Shown here: piece by piece, positions 7,958 through 14,726 of the stretch
Layout of the letters: each line of letters opens with the position of its first letter
Position numbering within the stretch: position 1 is the stretch's first letter
NCBI GenBank assembly: GCA_963668185.1
Contig: OY764162.1
Coordinates: forward strand, 1,922,001 to 1,986,000
Origin: G963668185 sp963668185
GTDB taxonomy: Bacteria > Chloroflexota > Dehalococcoidia > Lucifugimonadales > G963668185
Length of the DNA: 64,000 nucleotides
Reading direction: 5' to 3'
Made by a program: the position numbers and the translations under genes
The notes under the pieces: generated by a model
The model's input: the letters and a program-made list of their open reading frames with translations, nothing else
Databases searched by the model: none
What the model was told of the DNA's origin: nothing

Positions 7958-8188
7958 GACGTGCGGCGCGAGCCTGCAATCGCGCCGGACGGCACGGGGA
8001 TCATCGCGCGGCTGCTGGAGCAGGCGGCGCGGGCCTTAGCGCCGAGGGGATCGCTGTTCGTGGAGATTGCGCCGGAGCAGCGGGACGCCATGATGCGGAT
8101 GGCCGGGCGTTGCTTTGCGGGGGCGGCGATCGACGCGGCCCGGGACGGCTACGGGCGGTGGCGGGTGCTGAGTGTGCGGCAGGGGTAG
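7958..8188 (+). pseudogene. Remnant of a prmC 3' end
   Basis: The frame reads DVRREPAIAPDGTGIIARLL then EQAARALAPRGSLFVEIAPE and so on to VRQG. It parallels the prmC C-terminus (DVRQEPTLALDGG..., GSLFVEVAPEQRGG). The N-terminal domain, SAM motif and NPPY are missing, and a TAA sits just upstream at 7943-7945. The sequence has diverged clearly from the intact gene, so it is not a fresh duplication. Some gene callers may start it at the GTG at 7961. It is unlikely to be functional as it stands. Confidence 0.75.
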
Positions 8189-8236
8189 GGAGCAGCTCCC
8201 ATAAGGAGTGCCTTGTAGGGATGCGCGTCACGGTCT

Positions 8237-8989
8237 TCACATTCTACGACGTCTCTTTTGGCGACGCACTTTCCGGGCCATCTCGGGCGCCCATTCGGAT
8301 CGCCTTCTTCCTGCGGGATCGGTAGAGTTGCGGCCTTGGAACGGATAAACCAAAGGGGAGTACCGTTCGCTATCCCAGCTAACCACGATGTCTCCGCTTC
8401 GACCTGCCCCTAACACACATACCAACACTGCGGTTGGCTGGACTAAATCAACGACATCTCGTATGGGAATGAACCCCCGCTCACACAATCGCATCAGTGG
8501 TTCTGTCGCCCGGTCAATAGGCAGACGGCACTTGGCAAGGTTCGTGTAGGCTATATCAGCAATACCCTTTCTAAGGTAGTCCTCTACAAGAGGCCTGAAT
8601 GAGCGGCCCCAAATGCTCCAGCTTGGAAGGGCTTGCTCATAAGTTGGGCGGATAGAATTCAGGTAGTCAGCATCACTTTCCGGAGAGCGCCCTTCCTTTA
8701 TCCATTTCCGCGTTGTCTCAAATAGGTTCGCGTTGGTTCTTGCGATGTCACGGTCCTTCGCCTCATCTTCACGTGAAGGCTCACGTGAGACAGCTCCAAC
8801 ACACAGAACCCCTCCGGTACGATAGTTGCGCCCGAGGTAGCCCGGAAGGCGCAGGTCATTCCCATCGACACGATCCGGTCCGGGGACTGCCGCGCCTGCT
8901 GCGATGCAGGCATCAAGGTGCGACTGCGGGGGATTTACCACTTTCCATGCAAAATCCAGCCATCGCTTCTCCATCTTCGACATTGGCAT
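8237..8989 (-). CDS. Hypothetical protein, possibly uracil-DNA-glycosylase-like fold
   Basis: A 250-aa protein with no confident assignment. The arrangement YRTGGVLCVGAVSR, then IADIAYTNLAKCRLP, then LMRLCERGFIPIRDVVDLVQ and PTAVLVCVLGAG resembles the strand-loop order of the uracil-DNA-glycosylase superfamily ('vG..P', 'TNl.Kc.P', 'C...l..ei..l.P..vv..G'). The proline-rich catalytic GxDPY-type motif is not obvious, so activity is doubtful. The C-terminus is very basic (ARKVRRQKRRRRM). The start is the ATG at 8989. It lies in the AT-richer accessory patch beside two PaREP1-like genes, on the same strand as the second of them. Confidence 0.5.
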   Translation of the reverse strand: MPMSKMEKRWLDFAWKVVNPPQSHLDACIAAGAAVPGPDRVDGNDLRLPGYLGRNYRTGGVLCVGAVSREPSREDEAKDRDIARTNANLFETTRKWIKEGRSPESDADYLNSIRPTYEQALPSWSIWGRSFRPLVEDYLRKGIADIAYTNLAKCRLPIDRATEPLMRLCERGFIPIRDVVDLVQPTAVLVCVLGAGRSGDIVVSWDSERYSPLVYPFQGRNSTDPAGRRRSEWAPEMARKVRRQKRRRRM

Positions 8990-9058
8990 GGTTAACCTCT
9001 GATATGGAATTCGTAACGCAATCTGGCTAACGTCACTTCAGATAGCGAGCCACCAGCG

Positions 9059-9829
9059 CTAAATGGTCATATGGCTCCACTCAAAGTCGGATCTCCATCG
9101 ACCGTCGGATTTGAGGAAGGAGATGAAGGCGCTTTTGAGATCCTCTATGTCAATCTCGTCGTCACAACGATAGTGCATGTCCTCATGGCCATCTTGATAC
9201 TCGAGTGCGATGGAATACTTATCTTGCCTCAAATGGTGACGGCTGACACTAGTCTGGATGTACATACTTGGTTCATCTACTCTTGACAGTATGGCAAACG
9301 CGTACCCATCTCCGGAAGGGCATAAGTTGCCAAGAGTGCCCTCAATGAGTTCTTCATCTGGGTCTTCATAGATGCGTTCGCCATTGATCTCGAACAACAT
9401 CGCTTTCCTTCCTTCAGGGCGCTTCGACGTAGCCTTTATGAACTCAGGCGGCTGATAGGTTTGTTCCTCTAGACTCGCGGCCTCCTTCAGGGCCGTGAGC
9501 AGGTCGCGGGCGTCCTCAATGCCCTGCTCGACAAGCCTCTCCGGCATATGCACCTCGTAGAAGTTAGCGTGAAGACCGATTATGGCGCTGAGCCTAGTGC
9601 GATTGCCGGCAGGATCCGAGGAAAGCTCGATTAGCCTAGCGGCGTTTTCTATGGTGTTCCTGTGCGAGCCGACCTGCCAACCACGCTCTTTGGCGACGGA
9701 CTGCACGTAGTGGGCGACCGCCCCCCAAGCCTTCTCCGAGGCTTGGAGCTGGTCACCCTTCTCAAACTCTTCCTGAGCATGAGACAGGAAGCGCTCGCTT
9801 ATCTCCTGGTGTTGGGCGGGTGTTGCCAC
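9059..9829 (-). CDS. PaREP1-like protein with extra C-terminal domain
   Basis: Residues 1-120 match the 7443-7844 protein closely: MATPAQHQEISERFLSHAQE, KGDQLQASEKAWGAVAHYVQ and IGLHANFYEVHMPE. Residues about 125-256 form a separate alpha/beta domain absent from the paralogues. It contains MLFEINGERIYEDPDEELIE, DKYSIALEYQDGHEDMHYR and FISFLKSDGRWRSDFEWSHM. I do not recognise this domain; its shape recalls small immunity-type or sensor domains. The GTG start at 9829 follows AAGGGAGT. It shares its strand with the UDG-like hypothetical gene 70 nt downstream. Function is unknown. Confidence 0.6.
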   Translation of the reverse strand: MATPAQHQEISERFLSHAQEEFEKGDQLQASEKAWGAVAHYVQSVAKERGWQVGSHRNTIENAARLIELSSDPAGNRTRLSAIIGLHANFYEVHMPERLVEQGIEDARDLLTALKEAASLEEQTYQPPEFIKATSKRPEGRKAMLFEINGERIYEDPDEELIEGTLGNLCPSGDGYAFAILSRVDEPSMYIQTSVSRHHLRQDKYSIALEYQDGHEDMHYRCDDEIDIEDLKSAFISFLKSDGRWRSDFEWSHMTI

Positions 9830-9839
9830 GTGGACTCCC

Positions 9840-11399
9840 TTAGACCGCTATGCGCTCCAGGTCTCGGAGGATGGCGTGGGCGGCGTTGTGGCCGGGCGCG
9901 CCGGTGACCTCGCCGCTGGGGTGTGTGCCTGCGCCGCACATGTAGAAGTTGCGGACGGGCGTCCGGTATGACTGGCGCTGCGACAGAAGCTGCTGCGGGA
10001 TCAGGTCCAGGTGCCGGATGTTGCCGTCGGTCAGGCCGACGCGCGCCTCCAGGTCCGCGGGAGTCTGGACGAGGTAGTCGATCAGGATGTCCTCGAAGTT
10101 GGGGGCGAACTGGGACATTGTGCTTATGATCTTGTCGCCGACCTCCTTGCGGTGGTCATCCCACGTGCCTTCCGCCGGCTTGGGCGGGTAGTAAAGGACC
10201 CAGTTCGAGAAGTAGTGCTGGCCGGCGGGGGTCAGGCTGGGGTCGGCGAGCGAGGTGATCTGGACCGACATGATGGGGCAGCTCGTCGGGCGGCCCGCCG
10301 CGGCGTCCATCCACGACTGGATCACATAGTCCTTCGTGGGCCGTATGGCAGTGTAAACGACCTCGTTGGCGTTGTAGCCGTCGCCGAAGTAGGCGGAGTA
10401 GTCGGGCAGGCCGTCGATGGAGGCGAGGAACTTCACGCAGCCGGCCTGCGTCTTCCACCTGTTCACCTTCTCCAGGGTGGCCTCGCCGATCTCATCAGGC
10501 TTGAAGAAGGTGTTGAACGTGCGCTTGGGGTCGGCGTTAGAGACGACCATGAATGCGTAGATCTCCTCGCCGTTTGCCAGGCGGACGCCCCTGGCCTCGC
10601 CGTTCTCCACGAGCACGTCGGCGACCGGCGCGCCGGTGCGAATCTCCGCGCCGTGGCTCTTCGCGGCGGACGCCATGGCGTCGGTGATGTTGCTCATGCT
10701 GCGGCGCGGAATGCCCTGATCCTGCTCGCGGGCGTTGCGGCCTATCGCCCTGAGGATGGAGTTGCTCATTACGCTGCCGGGGTGCCGGGGATCGGACTCC
10801 GGCGAGCCGATCAGCGCGCCTTTTATCCTGTCGTCGTCGAAGTAGTAGTCGACCAGGTCGGTGAGGCTCCAGGTGATCATCTTCTCCAGGACAGGCTCGT
10901 TGGAGGTGCCCCTGACGACGTCCACAAGCTCGGCCATGGTGGGCGGCTCGGTCAGGAGATGGGGCGCGAGGATACCGGCGGCCTGATCCCAGAAGTCCTG
11001 CCATTCGAGGTAAGCGCGGCCGTCGTGTTCGCATAGCTCGCCGATCTGCCTCGCGACGTCGATCGAGCTCTTCACCTCCGGGCCTCCCATGTACGCGCCG
11101 TCGAAGAAGGGCGTAAATCGTGCGCCGGTGCTGATGTCCCTGCCGGGCTTGATGATGTCGAAGCCGTGCTCCCTGAGCTTGAGTTCGTCTATCACCTTGC
11201 CCTGCAGGGCGTGGCAGTTGTAAGAGCAGAAGGGCCCGTTGAACCTGGGGAACACCTCGTCGGTGGTGCAGGCACCGCCTATGCGGTCGAGCCTCTCAAG
11301 GACGAGGACGGACAGGCCGTCTTTGGCGAGGTATCCGGCGGTGACGAGGCCGTTGTGGCCTGCTCCGATAACGATGGCGTCGTACTGATTCTGGGGCAT
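9840..11399 (-). CDS. FAD-dependent oxidoreductase, phytoene-desaturase/PYROXD2-like
   Basis: A 519-aa flavoprotein. The N-terminal dinucleotide fold is DAIVIGAGHNGLVTAGYLAK followed by VLVLERLDRIGGACTTDE, the FAD-binding GG motif of the amine-oxidase/phytoene-desaturase superfamily. The C-terminal FAD-binding stretch reads NFYMCGAGTHPSGEVTGAPG. The overall pattern is that of COG1233 proteins. Neither the substrate nor any carotenoid role is shown, since no other carotenoid genes lie nearby. ATG 11399 sits 6 nt after AGGAG. The gene stands alone. Residues involved in membrane association were not identified. Confidence 0.85.
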   Translation of the reverse strand: MPQNQYDAIVIGAGHNGLVTAGYLAKDGLSVLVLERLDRIGGACTTDEVFPRFNGPFCSYNCHALQGKVIDELKLREHGFDIIKPGRDISTGARFTPFFDGAYMGGPEVKSSIDVARQIGELCEHDGRAYLEWQDFWDQAAGILAPHLLTEPPTMAELVDVVRGTSNEPVLEKMITWSLTDLVDYYFDDDRIKGALIGSPESDPRHPGSVMSNSILRAIGRNAREQDQGIPRRSMSNITDAMASAAKSHGAEIRTGAPVADVLVENGEARGVRLANGEEIYAFMVVSNADPKRTFNTFFKPDEIGEATLEKVNRWKTQAGCVKFLASIDGLPDYSAYFGDGYNANEVVYTAIRPTKDYVIQSWMDAAAGRPTSCPIMSVQITSLADPSLTPAGQHYFSNWVLYYPPKPAEGTWDDHRKEVGDKIISTMSQFAPNFEDILIDYLVQTPADLEARVGLTDGNIRHLDLIPQQLLSQRQSYRTPVRNFYMCGAGTHPSGEVTGAPGHNAAHAILRDLERIAV

Positions 11400-11493
11400 G
11401 GAAGGCTCCTAGGCCAGTGTGATTCAGGCCTTGTCGAAGGGGTCAACCGATTATAGGTACGGCCAAAATGAGGGTCAACTTCGCTCAGGACGG

Positions 11494-11520
11494 GCCCTTC
11501 GACAGGCTCAGGGTGAACGG
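11494..11520 (+). repeat. Dispersed repeat R3
   Basis: GCCCTTCGACAGGCTCAGGG then TGAACGG (one base off consensus), in the spacer between the divergent oxidoreductase and rsmD genes. Confidence 0.85.
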
Positions 11521-11651
11521 ATTTCCTTCTGGACATCGTCTTGGACTTGTCTAATTAACGTCAAAAAAGTCCTTTACCGATTGGGGGTCTTGTGCATAGG
11601 ATTTCCAGCACGCTCCGAACGAGTGCACCTCATGCAGGCCGTGCAAGCAAA

Positions 11652-12215
11652 GTGGCGGTAGTACGGATCACCGGCGGCAGGCTGAAGGGCCGCCGGATAC
11701 GGACACCCTACGCGCGCGGCCTGAGGCCAATGATGGAACGGGTGCGCATGGCGATGTTCTCCGTGCTGGGCGCCGAACGGCTGGAGGGCGCGAAGGTGCT
11801 GGACCTGTACGCCGGGACGGGAGCGATAGGGATCGAGGCTCTCAGCAGGGGGGCCGAACAGGCCGACTTTGTAGAGGCCGACCGGCGGAGGGCCGCGTCG
11901 ATCGAGGAGAGTCTTCGAGACCTTGCGCCGGAAGCGACGGGGCGCGTGTACTGGATGAAAACGGAGCGAGCGCTGTCAAGCCTCGAGGGCCCTTACGACA
12001 TCGTGTTCGCGGACCCGCCGTTCGGCATGGAGGACTGGGACGGGCTGATGGAGCGGGTATCGGAGAGCGCGGTGGTGGCCGACGGCGGCACGCTGGTAAT
12101 CGAGAGACCGAAAAGACTGGAGCTAGGCGAAAGATACGGTGGGCTTGTGAGGCAACAGGACCGGGACTACGGAGACGCATCGCTGTCGATCTACACGGAG
12201 TCGGGCCGTGGCTAA
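11652..12215 (+). CDS. rsmD: 16S rRNA (guanine966-N2)-methyltransferase
   Basis: Methylates G966 in helix 31 of 16S rRNA. VRITGGRLKGRRI is the family N-terminus, the SAM motif is VLDLYAGTGAIGIEALSRGA, and the catalytic motif is FADPPF. I chose the GTG at 11652 because it places the family N-terminus right after the start; an in-frame GTG at 11592 would add 20 residues without homology, and neither start has a good ribosome-binding site. coaD begins inside its last codons (8-nt overlap). The rsmD-coaD pairing is common in bacteria. Confidence 0.9.
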   Translation: MAVVRITGGRLKGRRIRTPYARGLRPMMERVRMAMFSVLGAERLEGAKVLDLYAGTGAIGIEALSRGAEQADFVEADRRRAASIEESLRDLAPEATGRVYWMKTERALSSLEGPYDIVFADPPFGMEDWDGLMERVSESAVVADGGTLVIERPKRLELGERYGGLVRQQDRDYGDASLSIYTESGRG

Positions 12216-12693
12216 CGCGGTGTATCCGGGGAGTTTCGACCCAATCCACAACGGGCACGTTGACGTGATCACGCGGGGCTCGAAGGTGTTCGACCGGCTG
12301 ATAGTCGGAGTGTACGACGCGCCTCCGAAGCGGCTCATGTTCACGACGGAGGAGCGCGCCGAACTGGCGCGCCAGGCGACTTCGGGCCTGTCCAACGTGG
12401 AGGTGAGTACGTTCGACGGACTGGCGGTGGACTTCGCGCGCGAGGCGGGCGCGACCTTCATAGTCCGGGGGCTGAGGGCCGGATTCGACTTCGAGACGGA
12501 GTTCGAGATGGCGCAGATGTGGCGGTCGCTGGCCCCGGACATCGACGTCGTGTGCACGATGAGCACGCTGGAGTTCCTGTTCCTGCACTCCAGCAGAATC
12601 AAAGAGGTAGCGGAATTGGGAGGCGAGATTTCAGGCTTTGTGCCGGAGCACGTGGCCGAAGCACTCGCCAGTAAGTTCGCAGAACGGCAGTAG
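12208..12693 (+). CDS. coaD: Phosphopantetheine adenylyltransferase
   Basis: Adenylates 4'-phosphopantetheine to dephospho-CoA, the penultimate step of coenzyme A synthesis. The nucleotidyltransferase signature is AVYPGSFDPIHNGHVDVI with HxGH at positions 15-18. Other marks are FIVRGLRAGFDFETEFEMA and the TxxxFLxSS-type TLEFLFLHSSRIKEVA. The length of 161 aa is normal. The GTG start overlaps the rsmD stop by 8 nt, indicating translational coupling. The DivIVA-like gene begins 20 nt after its stop. Confidence 0.95.
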   Translation: MANAVYPGSFDPIHNGHVDVITRGSKVFDRLIVGVYDAPPKRLMFTTEERAELARQATSGLSNVEVSTFDGLAVDFAREAGATFIVRGLRAGFDFETEFEMAQMWRSLAPDIDVVCTMSTLEFLFLHSSRIKEVAELGGEISGFVPEHVAEALASKFAERQ

Positions 12694-12699
12694 GCACTG

Positions 12700-12707
12700 A
12701 AAGGAGG
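12700..12707 (+). promoter_or_regulatory. Shine-Dalgarno AAAGGAGG positioned for an AUC start
   Basis: An eight-base match to the anti-SD ends 6 nt before the ATC at 12714. No ATG, GTG or TTG follows at a usable distance; the nearest, TTG 12741, is 33 nt away. The site therefore decides the start of the next gene. Confidence 0.65.
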
Positions 12708-12713
12708 CCAATC

Positions 12714-13289
12714 ATCAATACTCAAACTCTAGCGGACGCATTGGAAGACATGGTGAACACCGGGACCAGAGTGCCGGGGTTCAAGAACAAGGTGATGGTG
12801 GACATCGAGCAGATGATGTCCTATGCCCACGGCCTGCGCACCTCTGCGCCCGCGGAGGTAATGGAAGCGCAGGAGGTGATCCGGCAGAAGGAGAGCATCA
12901 TCAACCAGGCCAACCTGGAGGCGCGCCGGATCAAGGCGACGGCCTCGCAAGAGGCGGCCGCGGTCAAGCAGGCCGCGCAGGTGGAGTACCTGTCCAAGGT
13001 GGACGAGGCCGAGATCATCAAGGCGGCCGAGTCGAAGGTAGAGGAGATGCACGACGAGGCCCAGCAGGAGGCCCAGCGCATCACTCACCGCGCCCAGGAG
13101 AAGGCCTACCGCATGGCCAACGAGCTTGAGAAGCAGGCGACCAGGAAGCGCGAGGGCGCGGACCAGTACGCCCAGGAAGTGCTGTCGCAGCTCGAGGAGG
13201 AGCTCTCCAACGCTCTGGGGCAGATCCGCCGGGGCATGGACAGGCTCAGCCAGGACATGGCGGACAGGGGAGCCGCCGCAGCGGCCTAG
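12714..13289 (+). CDS. DivIVA-like coiled-coil protein, probable AUC start
   Basis: A 191-aa cytoplasmic protein with a long coiled coil (residues about 50-180) rich in A, E, K, Q and R. The N-terminus reads TLADALEDMVNTGTRVPG and VMVDIEQMMSYAHGLRTSAP. It matches a Chloroflexota family typically beginning near 'L-x-D-x-L-E-x-L-x-x-x-G-x-R-V-P', considered DivIVA/ATP-synthase-b-like. Homology begins upstream of the first conventional codon (TTG 12741), which has no ribosome-binding site. AAAGGAGG sits exactly 6 nt before ATC 12714, in frame with no canonical start between. The frame upstream is closed at TAA 12672. A role in polar growth or division is inference only. Confidence 0.7.
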   Translation: MNTQTLADALEDMVNTGTRVPGFKNKVMVDIEQMMSYAHGLRTSAPAEVMEAQEVIRQKESIINQANLEARRIKATASQEAAAVKQAAQVEYLSKVDEAEIIKAAESKVEEMHDEAQQEAQRITHRAQEKAYRMANELEKQATRKREGADQYAQEVLSQLEEELSNALGQIRRGMDRLSQDMADRGAAAAA

Positions 13290-13291
13290 CA

Positions 13292-13356
13292 GCCCTTCGA
13301 CAGACTCGGGACAGGCCCCGCCCCGGCCCCTGGATTCCGGCCTTCGCCGGAATGAC
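13292..13356 (+). repeat. Partial R3 joined to R2
   Basis: A truncated R3 (GCCCTTCGACAGACTCGGG) is followed after a GC-rich link by a full R2 (13329-13356). This forms the spacer between convergent genes and may act as a bidirectional transcript end. Confidence 0.75.
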
Positions 13357-13372
13357 GGAGGGGCGGGTTGCG

Positions 13373-14128
13373 CTACGCGGGTTTGTATGCCACGTAGCTG
13401 AAGCTGAAGAGGTCCGGAATCTCTTCGTCCTCGTACGGGACTTCGGATATCGGTTCGAGCCGTTCGAAGCCGGCGTTGGCGAGCCGCGCCTGGTAGATGG
13501 CCTTGTCCTCAGCGCCGCCGGCGCACGACACCCAACTCTCCGAGCTGGGCGTGAAGTCCGACGGCAAGGGCTTCGACAGTATCATGTCTGACACGTAAAG
13601 CCTGCCCCCGGGCTTGAGAATCCGGAAGGCCTCCCGGAAGACCGCGTCCTTGTCCGGGGCCAGGCAGATCACGCAGTTGGATATGATCACGTCCACCGAG
13701 GCGCTCTCCAGGGGAGTGTCTTCCATCACGGCGAGATGGAACTCGGTGTTGGCGACGCCGAGCTTGGCGGCGTTGCCGCGGGCCAGGTCGATCATGTCCT
13801 GAGTCATGTCTATGCCGACCACCCGGCCGGTGGGGCCGACGGCGCGGGCGGCCATGAAGCAGTCGATGCCGCCGCCGCTGCCGAAGTCGACCACGGTCTC
13901 CCCCGGACGCAGCGAACCCAGCGCCGTTGGGTTGCCGCATCCGGCGGCGGCCTGCAGGGCCTCGGTGGGCAGCCCTTCGGTCTGGCCCTGGTCATACAGC
14001 GACTCGGCCACCGCCGTCTCCGCGTCATCGCAGCAGCCGGTGGACCTGCGGGCCAAAGCGCCGTAATGCTCCCGCACCTCGTCTCTGACCTGCTCGTCCG
14101 TCCTTGCCGTCTTTTCAGTGGTCGCCAT
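13373..14128 (-). CDS. arsM: Arsenite S-adenosylmethionine methyltransferase
   Basis: Methylates arsenite. The SAM motif is VVDFGSGGGIDCFMAARAVG, followed by GRVVGIDMTQDMID. The family cysteines are present: GCGNP (C64), ISNCVICLAPDK (C152, with C155 nearby) and SWVSCAGGA (C202). An additional CC pair sits at 32-33. C152 and C202 fit the As(III)-binding pair of characterised ArsM enzymes. The length is 251 aa. It lies directly downstream of the selenocysteine-type ArsC-like gene on the same strand, with 110 nt and one R1 repeat between, so the pair probably forms an arsenic-handling unit. No ArsR regulator is visible. Confidence 0.9.
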   Translation of the reverse strand: MATTEKTARTDEQVRDEVREHYGALARRSTGCCDDAETAVAESLYDQGQTEGLPTEALQAAAGCGNPTALGSLRPGETVVDFGSGGGIDCFMAARAVGPTGRVVGIDMTQDMIDLARGNAAKLGVANTEFHLAVMEDTPLESASVDVIISNCVICLAPDKDAVFREAFRILKPGGRLYVSDMILSKPLPSDFTPSSESWVSCAGGAEDKAIYQARLANAGFERLEPISEVPYEDEEIPDLFSFSYVAYKPA

Positions 14129-14186
14129 GTTGGCCCTCCGTGCGAAGTTGTCATCTGAGGGAATTGTCCCGCAGCCGCCGCTTTTA

Positions 14187-14222
14187 CCCCATCCTAGCCT
14201 TCCCCAGCAGACTGGGGAAGGG
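14187..14222 (+). repeat. Dispersed palindromic repeat R1
   Basis: R1 copy between arsM and the ArsC-like gene. Confidence 0.9.
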
Positions 14223-14238
14223 ATTAGAGAGACTACGG

Positions 14239-14601
14239 CTATGCGCCGCTAAGCGCGGCCTCGATTGCGGCGCGCTCCGCCTTCCCGCTGCCCGCCACGA
14301 GGTTTTCTCCCCACCGGACCACCGGCCGCTTGATCAGCCGAGGCTCTTCCAGCATCAGCCGTACCAACTCGTCGTCCGACAGCGACTCGAAGTCGAGGCC
14401 CAGCTTTCGGAAGCTGGGGCTGCGCCGGGAGAAGACGTCCGAGGCGGGGCGGTCTCCCAACACCTGGCGAAGCTCGTCCTCCGTGAACGGGTCGCGGAAG
14501 TACTCGCGTTCGCGCAACTGCACGCCAGCTTCTGAGAGCAACGCTCTCAGTTCACGGCAGGCGCTTCAGTTCCGATACCAGTAGAAGTCGGCTTCTTTCA
14601 C
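14239..14601 (-). CDS. ArsC/Spx-family reductase, probable selenoprotein (UGA = Sec12)
   Basis: Without recoding, only a 100-aa fragment from a TTG at 14541 would be read. Upstream in the same frame, GTG 14601 (6 nt after GGAAAGGA) starts MKEADFYWYRN, then UGA at 14566-14568, then SACRELRALLSEAGVQLRE. The rest runs to ERAAIEAALSGA, 120 residues in all and the normal family length. UGA falls where ArsC/Spx proteins carry the catalytic first cysteine of their CxxC-type motif, giving U-x-x-C (U12, C15). A perfect hairpin (14532-14550) follows 15 nt after the UGA. PRLIKRPVV is the usual ArsC-family segment. Arsenate-reductase-like selenoproteins have been predicted before in marine metagenomes. 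No sel genes lie in this window. The alternative is a nonsense mutation. Confidence 0.72.
14532..14550 (-). promoter_or_regulatory. SECIS-like stem-loop
   Basis: mRNA CUGAGAGC-GUU-GCUCUCAG forms an 8-bp perfect stem with a three-base loop beginning with G. The loop starts 23 nt after the UGA (14566-14568). Bacterial SECIS elements lie within the coding region just after UGA and have a short apical loop with an early G, so position and shape both fit. Confidence 0.7.
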
Positions 14602-14607
14602 CGTGCG

Positions 14608-14615
14608 TCCTTTCC
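14608..14615 (-). promoter_or_regulatory. Shine-Dalgarno site of the ArsC-like selenoprotein gene
   Basis: GGAAAGGA on the minus strand ends 6 nt before GTG 14601. It supports translation beginning upstream of the UGA and not at the internal TTG at 14541. Confidence 0.65.
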
Positions 14616-14726
14616 AAGCGGCTCAATGCCAGCCTCATGCTATGGGCGAGGCGGCGCGCGGTTCAAGTGTTTGGGGCGCTGGCGGGGGCTTCGGAACGGT
14701 GCATGGCTCTGGCGGGCAGAAGCGAT

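Noticed and set aside
7961..8188. Independent 75-aa gene
   Set aside because: Its translation is plainly the C-terminal part of PrmC without the catalytic domain, so it is listed as a remnant.
14281..14535. Plus-strand frames over the ArsC-like gene and other long opposite-strand frames in this GC-rich DNA
   Set aside because: They arise from third-position GC bias; they lack homology, ribosome-binding sites and typical amino-acid composition.
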